DNA of 11,433 bases from Planctomycetota bacterium (GTDB lineage Bacteria > Planctomycetota > Phycisphaerae > Sedimentisphaerales > Anaerohalosphaeraceae): the NCBI GenBank assembly GCA_021160785.1, contig JAGHBX010000050.1, forward strand, positions 1 to 11,433, in the 5' to 3' direction. Under the pieces are notes generated by a model, which ran no database searches, was not told the origin of the DNA, and was given only the letters and a program-made list of their open reading frames with translations. Positions 5,244 through 11,433 of the stretch are shown here, one piece after another. The position numbers were made by a program, and so were the translations under genes. Each line of letters starts with the position of its first letter. Within the stretch, counting starts at the first letter, position 1.

Positions 5244-7445
5244 TTACGTCACCACATTTTCCGCCGGAAGTTTTCTATACCAGAAAACGATCATCCCGCC
5301 CAGGCCAACAGCAAAGAACGCCATGGTCACCCAGAATGCAGTCATTGCCTGAACAACAAACAGCATCGGCGCCATAAACAGGCTGATCTGCCACATCAGC
5401 GTAAACGGCAAAGCGATCCAGTCATTTATATGTTCGCGTTTCATCGAGGCCCATTCGCTCTCTGTCAGCTTTTTCCTGCACTGTGCCCAAAATCCGAACG
5501 GACGTGTCTTACGGTAAAAGTTTTCGAGCACCTTGTCATCTGTCGGCTTTGTCAGGTACGTGCCGAGTATCGAACCTGTGAGACCTATAGCAGACACGAA
5601 AAGAAACAGCCGTTGACCTCCGAGATCGGGGAGGAAATACCTCTGCAGGATCGCTGCAAAACCGCCTGCGAAAGTACCGATCGCAAAACCCCACCCGTTA
5701 AACCTGGACCAATAGAGCCTTAGGATCTCAGGAACAAGCAGGCCGCCAAGGAGGCCCATGATTATCCACTCCCATATATCGTTAATGTTTTTGATCGAAT
5801 ACGCAAAAACGAAACCTATCGCTACAAGTACAAAAATAAAGATCCACGAAGTATAGATCAGTTCCTTCGTCTTTGCTTTGGGCCTGATAAATTTCTGGTA
5901 GATGTCCCTTGTAAAGAGGCCGGTAGTCATATTAATAGTCGAGTCGAAAGTAGACATCGATGCGGCGATAAGAGCGACAAGCATAAGACCCCTGAAACCC
6001 TGTGGAATACAGTAAAGCAGCACCCACGAAAGCACCTTTTCAGGGTTCGGCGTCCCCTCGTAACTCAGCATGTCCAGCTTGTTTTTCCAACCCATACCAT
6101 CGGCGCCGGCCGGGCCGAGGGCACTTTTAAGCTCGGCGGCAAGGGCGGGATATTTTTTTTCGTCAGTTACCTTCGAGAGAATAGTGGACCAACTCGTCTT
6201 AGGCACCAGTTCTTTTACCTTTTGCTCCTGCTGATAAAGAGCCGCAAACTTCTGCCGCCAATCGTTCCCTAAATACGCTTTCAATCTAGCCATCAGATCG
6301 GCATCTTTCTTGGGATCAAATGAGTTGGCAACAATTTTTGCATTTATTCCGTCCCAGTCAAAACGCCGTTGGACATTGGCCAAAGATTCAAGAGCCGCAA
6401 AATCGATCTGCACCTCAGGTGCTTTTTCGGAAATGATATGGCGTTTGATAGCGATCTCGGAATTTCCGAGAACCTTCTGGTCCGGGAAATTCTTCTGAAC
6501 AAGGAATATACCAAGAATCGCAAATCCCATCATCATAGGCCAGCGGAACATCATCAGCCACGTCCAGAGAAACGTAAGCGTACCGCATTCGCGGTCGTTA
6601 CGAGCGCCAAAGTATTTCGGGTCCTGCCCGCACTGGCCCATTCCACCGAGAAAAGTCCTGAAAAAATAGATAAGCATCGCAATAGCAAGATACTCGAAAC
6701 CCTTATACCCTTCCGGCATAGAGGTTTTCCAGTTCGGTATGCCGCTTGTCCATGAATCATTGCCGGTCACTTGCTCGGCAACCTGAGCAACCTGGGCGAC
6801 ACCGCCTGCTTCGGTTACCTTCTGGTATCCCAACACCGAAACCAAAATGACGGCGGCAAAGATGATCAAAGCCTGAAAAATATCCGTAAAGACAACGCCA
6901 TAAAAACCTGAAACCATCGTATAAACAGTCGCTACACCCAAAAGCATAAGCGCACACATAAACGGTGAAAAAGGAAGAAAGGTCGAAAGAAATATCCCGA
7001 CGGCGATTACGAGGTAACCGATCATGCCGACGCACCATACAATTGAGAACAGTGCCGCGATCAGTTGGGCGCACCTTCCGCCCGGACCGTCGCCAAACCT
7101 GAAGATCATCCATTCGGCACGCGTGATACAGCCGGACCGCCGGTGCCATTTACCCATCCAGACAAGGCAGAAGGCAAGTATCAGGACCGCTCCGCCGCGA
7201 AATGCGATATAAAGGCCACGCGGGCCAAGCAGAAAAATCATAGAGACAATGACAACTGTCCCGGCGATATCGAGATACGAAGCCATACCGGAAATGCCAA
7301 GAGCCCACCATGGAATACGGCGCCCGCCGATGAAATAGTCCTCGAGGCTTGCCGAAGCCTTGCTTTTGAGATAAATACCGAGACCGACAAGAATCAAAAA
7401 ATAGACGGCAATCACACCGTAATCAAAAGTGTTCAGGAAATTCAT
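5244..7445 (-). CDS. Sodium:solute symporter family transporter with large soluble insert
   Basis: This 733-residue inner-membrane transporter belongs to the SSS family (SglT/PutP type), which couples Na+ entry to uptake of sugars or similar solutes. Family signs are the N-terminal segment (YGVIAVYFLILVGLGIY), the following DYFIGGRRIPWW motif, and the TM8-type sodium-site region ALIAASMSTFDSTIN near residues 491-505. Many hydrophobic helices follow, with two more near the C-terminus (about 680-725). Usual members are about 450-600 residues. The excess lies mainly in a charged soluble stretch of about residues 318-470, between two membrane segments, and in a linker at about 635-675. The start at 7445 is chosen over an in-frame ATG at 7484 because AAAGGAG lies 8 bases before it and 7484 would overlap the GH38 gene. 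Its place between GH38 and a HAD enzyme suggests import of the sugar or oligosaccharide handled by this locus. Confidence 0.93.
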   Translation of the reverse strand: MNFLNTFDYGVIAVYFLILVGLGIYLKSKASASLEDYFIGGRRIPWWALGISGMASYLDIAGTVVIVSMIFLLGPRGLYIAFRGGAVLILAFCLVWMGKWHRRSGCITRAEWMIFRFGDGPGGRCAQLIAALFSIVWCVGMIGYLVIAVGIFLSTFLPFSPFMCALMLLGVATVYTMVSGFYGVVFTDIFQALIIFAAVILVSVLGYQKVTEAGGVAQVAQVAEQVTGNDSWTSGIPNWKTSMPEGYKGFEYLAIAMLIYFFRTFLGGMGQCGQDPKYFGARNDRECGTLTFLWTWLMMFRWPMMMGFAILGIFLVQKNFPDQKVLGNSEIAIKRHIISEKAPEVQIDFAALESLANVQRRFDWDGINAKIVANSFDPKKDADLMARLKAYLGNDWRQKFAALYQQEQKVKELVPKTSWSTILSKVTDEKKYPALAAELKSALGPAGADGMGWKNKLDMLSYEGTPNPEKVLSWVLLYCIPQGFRGLMLVALIAASMSTFDSTINMTTGLFTRDIYQKFIRPKAKTKELIYTSWIFIFVLVAIGFVFAYSIKNINDIWEWIIMGLLGGLLVPEILRLYWSRFNGWGFAIGTFAGGFAAILQRYFLPDLGGQRLFLFVSAIGLTGSILGTYLTKPTDDKVLENFYRKTRPFGFWAQCRKKLTESEWASMKREHINDWIALPFTLMWQISLFMAPMLFVVQAMTAFWVTMAFFAVGLGGMIVFWYRKLPAENVVT

Positions 7446-7453
7446 TGTTTCGA

Positions 7454-7460
7454 CTCCTTT
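7454..7460 (-). promoter_or_regulatory. Ribosome binding site that sets the symporter start
   Basis: Read on the minus strand this is AAAGGAG, 8 bases before the ATG at 7445. It is the strongest Shine-Dalgarno match in the cluster and lies in the 31-base gap after the GH38 stop codon, so it excludes the longer frame beginning at 7484. Confidence 0.8.
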
Positions 7461-7476
7461 ACAATTAAGGCGGCTG

Positions 7477-10335
7477 TTACTCAAACCACTTAATAGTCTT
7501 GATTTTTTTGCTCGGCATGCTGAAACCGATCCAGCCGTCCGAATCCATCGCCATTTTCTCTTCGAAAATCTCTTCCAGCGTCACCTTTTCTACCATGGAC
7601 CACTTCCCCGGATCTGCCTTTGGAAGTTCGAAATTCGATTTCGCCCTTTCGATCGGCGACTGCCTGGCATGACACCGCAAACCTGCATTAAGCCGCACAC
7701 GACCTTTTACCGTTTCATCATAAGGGTTAAACAACCTCACTATCCACCCCTGTCCGTCTTCGCTGCGTTTAACTGCGCTGACGTTAAGCTGGTCCGGCTC
7801 CAACTCGAGGAAAGATTTCGAAAGAGGCTCATTGCCCTCAACCGCAGGGCCGACCTGTGCGGCAAGCAAAGAATAGTTAAAGCATTCCGACCACCGCCAA
7901 ACATCGCCTTCCTTCCAATCGCCCGAATGAGGCATTATGCCGTAACGGAAAGTTTGCTTGCCAAGGCACTGCGAACCCTTGTCGGTTTTACTGTAATCGG
8001 TCATTTCCTGCGTAACACATATCCGCAAAGGAAAACACCTTAGAAGCGTCAGACTTACTGTATTGCTCTCCCCGTCATGGACATGGTAAGCCTTAAGCCC
8101 TTCGTTAAGCAAAGCGATTCCGGCTTTGCCGTCGCTCAGGTCGACAAACGAGTTCATAGGATGTTCAATATGGGGCACTTCCTGGTAAAGCGAATAATCA
8201 GGCTTTGCGACCGACCTGGCGACAACATCGAACTGCCCCTGCGCCATGATCGTGTCTGTGTTGACACCGGTCGGAAACGACACCGTTAGATAATGATCTT
8301 CGACACAGTTATCGACTTCTGTTTCAACATCAACCCATCTCCGGCCGGATCGCAGTGTAACTTTACTGACAATCTTATAAGGCTTAAGGTGGCTGCTTCT
8401 GGACTTATCGTCCATCGTCCTCGACTCCGGCAGCGACCAGTCAAGCGTGATCTGCATAGTCGTTTCAAGTTTGCCGTCACGAACGACAGCAACCTTTGCC
8501 CGTTCATTGAGAGTTGTATAAACCTCGTCGTTTTCGACGGTTACGTGCTCCCACGGATTACCGATCTCGCTTGTATCGCGGAAATAACCCATCCGGTCAT
8601 AGACCTTGCCGCTGAGCTTATCGCGTACTTTCAAGGCGCCGTTACTGTTGACCGTAACCGAGATAAATTCGTTTTCCATCGTCTGCGGACCGCTCATCTG
8701 CGAATCGGGCTGGACAAACTTCTTTTTGTCGTAAGGCTTAACAAAAAATGTCCGGTATCCCATCGACGGAACATCTGTAAACTCGGCAAGTACATCGTAG
8801 TCGACAACTGTAAAGACATTCGCAACGTCGTTTTTAGCCTGAACTATCACCCCCTGGTTTTCATCGACATTGCAAACCTGAACCGCAACCTTGCGGCCGT
8901 TTTCATCGACAATATCAAAACCCTCGGCCTGGCGCTTGCGGGGAATACTTATCTTGCACCCCAGAATTTCCGTTCGTGCATAAGGCAGCGGGTTGTAAAC
9001 CAAAATTGCCATCTCATCGCTGCCGTATGCCGAAAGATCGATAGACCTGGCGATCTCCATCATCGACTGTTCCGTAACGCAACTGCTTATCTCACGAGAC
9101 TGCCTGTATCTGTAAACCATGTCGTCGCTGATAATATCACGGCTGCATCCGCCTATGGAATCATGACCGTGGTTCTGCAAAAGCCAGTGATACGCTTTGT
9201 CAATAAACGCCTGTGAATAATCACCGCCGAGCATCGCAGAAAACGCGGCAAGCGGTTCGGCATAAACTGTAATATCTCGTTCCGTTCGGAAGTTTTCCTG
9301 CTTGATATCCATCCTGGCGGAGATGATCCCCGCAAACAGAACGCTCGTGCTCCCCTCCGTGAAATAGTGCCGCATCTCACCGGTAACCGTTGACAGATCG
9401 TCGCTTACATTTTCACAGACTGCTTTCTGGAAATCGGCAAATGTACTGTGAAATACATCGGCCGTATCCTTCAATGCCTCTGCGCAGTCCTCTATCATAT
9501 TTACTTCCCTGATATCGGGGCAGGAAGAATCATGTCCGCAGGACCAGAATCGGTGCACCGTGGACCAGTCGGCATCCTGCTCTTCGATAGCGTTCTGTGC
9601 ACTTTCCGGTATGTTTTCCTTGAAGTATTCAAAACGCGGATGCGCATATTGCCCATCGAGGCCGCCGTTGGCCTTATCGATCATCCGGAAAGGAGCGTGG
9701 CCGTTTTCCCACTGAACATAACGATTGTCAACATCCTTTTCATTCCAGTAAGCAGGCCGCTGAATGACATACCAGACATTATACCTGGGCCGACAACCAA
9801 GCCGCGATGCTAATATCTTCGTACCGTCAGAACCCCGCCAGTAAACTTCGGACTGCGGAGCAACGATTGTATTAATGCCGCGATAGAACGCCGTAAAATC
9901 AATCCCGAAACCGCTGTATATCTGCGGCATCTGCGATATCTGACCCCACGAAAATGGCGAATATCCCGTCTTGCTGACCTTACCGAAACTTGCCGCTATC
10001 TTATGACCGAGCAGAAGATTCCGGATAAGCGACTCACCCGAAACACTGAACTCATCGGGCAGACAGTACCACGGACCGACAAGCAAACGACCTTCTGCAA
10101 CATACTTTTCGATATCCTTTTTTCGCTCAGGCCTGATCTCCAGGTAGTCTTCCAAAGGAAGCGTCTGTGAATCAAGATGAAAAGATTTGAAACGAGGCTC
10201 GGTCTCAAATATATCCAGCAGCATATCCATCTTGTAAACCAGCATATGCCTTGTTCGCTGCATTGAAAAACGCCACTCACGATCCCAGTGAGTATTGGAA
10301 ACAAAATGGCATTGAATACGTTTATCTTTTTTCAT
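7477..10335 (-). CDS. Glycoside hydrolase family 38 (alpha-mannosidase type) protein
   Basis: This 952-residue protein has GH38 architecture: an N-terminal catalytic barrel (about 1-290), a helical middle domain (about 290-420) and long C-terminal beta domains. GH38 enzymes are zinc-dependent and release alpha-linked mannose. Visible family signs are SNTHWDREW (zinc ligands His16 and Asp18), GPWYCLPDEF with SGESLIRNLLLG, SQMPQIYSGFGID, and NHGHDSIGGCS (zinc ligand region, His391). The Asp that serves as nucleophile and zinc ligand in characterised members (the D in a D-P-F-G type motif) aligns with Phe128 in SPFSWGQ, so catalysis may differ or be lost. There is no signal peptide, so the protein is probably cytoplasmic and acts after uptake. 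AAGAGGAAG lies 11 bases before the ATG. It follows the GH99-like gene by 52 bases and precedes the symporter by 31. The family call is firm; activity and linkage are inferred. Confidence 0.92.
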   Translation of the reverse strand: MKKDKRIQCHFVSNTHWDREWRFSMQRTRHMLVYKMDMLLDIFETEPRFKSFHLDSQTLPLEDYLEIRPERKKDIEKYVAEGRLLVGPWYCLPDEFSVSGESLIRNLLLGHKIAASFGKVSKTGYSPFSWGQISQMPQIYSGFGIDFTAFYRGINTIVAPQSEVYWRGSDGTKILASRLGCRPRYNVWYVIQRPAYWNEKDVDNRYVQWENGHAPFRMIDKANGGLDGQYAHPRFEYFKENIPESAQNAIEEQDADWSTVHRFWSCGHDSSCPDIREVNMIEDCAEALKDTADVFHSTFADFQKAVCENVSDDLSTVTGEMRHYFTEGSTSVLFAGIISARMDIKQENFRTERDITVYAEPLAAFSAMLGGDYSQAFIDKAYHWLLQNHGHDSIGGCSRDIISDDMVYRYRQSREISSCVTEQSMMEIARSIDLSAYGSDEMAILVYNPLPYARTEILGCKISIPRKRQAEGFDIVDENGRKVAVQVCNVDENQGVIVQAKNDVANVFTVVDYDVLAEFTDVPSMGYRTFFVKPYDKKKFVQPDSQMSGPQTMENEFISVTVNSNGALKVRDKLSGKVYDRMGYFRDTSEIGNPWEHVTVENDEVYTTLNERAKVAVVRDGKLETTMQITLDWSLPESRTMDDKSRSSHLKPYKIVSKVTLRSGRRWVDVETEVDNCVEDHYLTVSFPTGVNTDTIMAQGQFDVVARSVAKPDYSLYQEVPHIEHPMNSFVDLSDGKAGIALLNEGLKAYHVHDGESNTVSLTLLRCFPLRICVTQEMTDYSKTDKGSQCLGKQTFRYGIMPHSGDWKEGDVWRWSECFNYSLLAAQVGPAVEGNEPLSKSFLELEPDQLNVSAVKRSEDGQGWIVRLFNPYDETVKGRVRLNAGLRCHARQSPIERAKSNFELPKADPGKWSMVEKVTLEEIFEEKMAMDSDGWIGFSMPSKKIKTIKWFE

Positions 10336-10387
10336 ATTTTTCGTAACTTCCTCTTAGTTCAAATCGACAAAAACATACAACTTATGG

Positions 10388-11433
10388 CTAACGCCTTGAT
10401 GGCATTTCTTCGGTGATTTCAATTTCTCCATTCAACATCTTCTTGCCCTGGCCGGTAAGCCACAGGTAATGATCCGAAGGCAGCCCTTCCATTGTCAAAA
10501 ATTTTGACTTACCAACCGGCGGATTATCCGTACACTTAAAAATAGCCGTCGCCTCGTCAACCTCATCGAACATAGCCTGATAGATCATAGTGCTCCCAGC
10601 CTTACAGATCTCGACATACTGCTTCCACACAAATCGCCCTTTCAATCGTGGTATCTGATTAAACCTGGAAGGATCATTCATGAGATTTGCCCAGCTAAAG
10701 CCCGGCCACGCCACAGGCAGATAATCCTTGCCCTTTTCCTTACACCATTGAACGTCCGGCCTCCAATTATTTTTAGCAATATTGTCAATATCTCCCAGCT
10801 TTCTAAATCTTCCAATCATCCACGGGCTTACAATATCTGCCTTGTCGATGATCTCGTGAAGTTTCTTGTCAGCAAGACAATCCCTGTCCAGCGTCCGCCA
10901 ATAAGTAGGAACTCCGAGCAAAACCGTGCAGCCACCGTACTTAGGGTCATTCTTAAAAAAGTCCACAAGCTTTTCGCACTCGTCCAGAGTATAAGGGCGG
11001 TTCTTAAAACCTACCCCCCACAACCCAACTACCGGCTTGCCTTTATGGTGCAGATAAGCCTTATCGTTGGGATCCTTTGTAATCTTAAAGTTATCGACAA
11101 GTATCTTCCAGTCATTGATAGTCCGTTCTATCTGGCCTGGCCTGTCCCACGAAAGGTCATACATAACAGCATAGGTCCTGCCGTGTATATTTGCCCCGGC
11201 CCTGCAATTTTCAAGAACCACATTTAAATGATAAAACTTGACGGCGCCATATACCTCACAGGAAAACCTCTGAAGAAATACGCCGTCAATTCCATAATCC
11301 TTCATCCACTTAAAATGCCGTACAACCGTCTTGCGATTAAGCGAGCTGAAGACCGAGGCCCTTTTACCGTCGGAATACTTAAATGCCGTAGCATATTTCT
11401 CATCATCATCCAATTCACTCATGTCCGGCCACA
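10388..11433 (-). CDS. GH99/GH71-like glycoside hydrolase (5' end outside window)
   Basis: This resembles bacterial proteins related to glycoside hydrolase families 99 and 71, in which GH99 members cut alpha-mannosides internally. Signs are FKWMKDYGIDGVFLQRF, the barrel strands TYAVMYDLSW and KPVVGLWGVGF, and near the C-terminus MFDEVDEATAIFK, whose two Glu residues three positions apart match the E-x-x-E catalytic pair of GH99. Counted from the Met at 11422 these are Glu287 and Glu290. That Met is unlikely to be the start: the frame stays open to the window edge and reads WPD immediately before it, and the part present (347 complete codons) lacks the N-terminal portion of the barrel and any signal peptide. 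It is the most upstream visible gene of the minus-strand cluster, 52 bases before GH38. Substrate is inferred, with alpha-mannan or N-glycan-type mannose the best guess. Confidence 0.78.
   Translation of the reverse strand, partial: WPDMSELDDDEKYATAFKYSDGKRASVFSSLNRKTVVRHFKWMKDYGIDGVFLQRFSCEVYGAVKFYHLNVVLENCRAGANIHGRTYAVMYDLSWDRPGQIERTINDWKILVDNFKITKDPNDKAYLHHKGKPVVGLWGVGFKNRPYTLDECEKLVDFFKNDPKYGGCTVLLGVPTYWRTLDRDCLADKKLHEIIDKADIVSPWMIGRFRKLGDIDNIAKNNWRPDVQWCKEKGKDYLPVAWPGFSWANLMNDPSRFNQIPRLKGRFVWKQYVEICKAGSTMIYQAMFDEVDEATAIFKCTDNPPVGKSKFLTMEGLPSDHYLWLTGQGKKMLNGEIEITEEMPSRR

Noticed and set aside
7446..7484. Longer symporter start with 13 extra residues
   Set aside because: It would overlap the GH38 stop region and has no ribosome binding site, while the ATG at 7445 has AAAGGAG 8 bases upstream.
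7429..8043. Plus-strand open frame (204 codons) across the GH38/symporter junction
   Set aside because: Antisense to two well-supported genes, with no motif or start signal.
8293..9216. Plus-strand open frame (307 codons) opposite the GH38 gene
   Set aside because: The GH38 frame on the other strand has recognisable family motifs throughout; the plus-strand frame has none.
11420..11422. ATG as the start of the GH99-like gene
   Set aside because: The frame continues to the window edge with family-like residues (WPD) immediately before it, and the N-terminal barrel part is missing.

Overview
The window reads as part of a chromosome from a free-living, polysaccharide-degrading bacterium. The most likely source is the Planctomycetota, perhaps the Phycisphaerae or a related PVC lineage. 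This is inferred from the mix of genes: a Tat-targeted formylglycine sulfatase, a bacterial GH38 enzyme, a GH99-like enzyme, a very long sodium:solute symporter, and ScpB with a long acidic N-terminal stretch. No rRNA or other phylogenetic marker is present to settle it.

Left part (1-2383, plus strand). The window opens inside scpB, whose 5' end lies upstream. After 118 bases comes a 69-residue proline-rich lipoprotein containing an exact 30-bp tandem repeat. It is followed by a second, large lipoprotein with an intact transglutaminase-type Cys-His-Asp triad. These genes are moderately GC-rich.

Right part (2479-11433, minus strand). Five genes lie head to tail with gaps of 31-67 bases and look like one transcription unit entering from the right edge. 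In transcription order they are a GH99/GH71-like glycoside hydrolase (5' end outside the window), a GH38 alpha-mannosidase-type enzyme without a signal peptide, a sodium:solute symporter with a ~150-residue soluble insert, a HAD phosphatase/phosphomutase-like protein with an extra N-terminal domain, and an exported type I sulfatase. A reasonable model is a catabolic locus for a sulfated, probably alpha-mannose-containing glycan. The sulfatase removes sulfate outside the cytoplasm, the GH99-like enzyme cuts the chain, the symporter imports the released sugar, and the GH38 enzyme and the HAD protein act in the cytoplasm. The substrate is inferred from families only.

The two blocks converge at 2384-2478, where a weak terminator-like hairpin serves the minus-strand unit. 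The sulfatase gene is visibly more AT-rich than the plus-strand block. The most notable anomaly is in the GH38 protein: the position expected to hold the nucleophile/zinc-binding Asp is Phe128, although the other zinc ligands are kept. No tRNA, rRNA, CRISPR array, insertion sequence or attachment site was seen, and no gap between genes exceeds about 120 bases.
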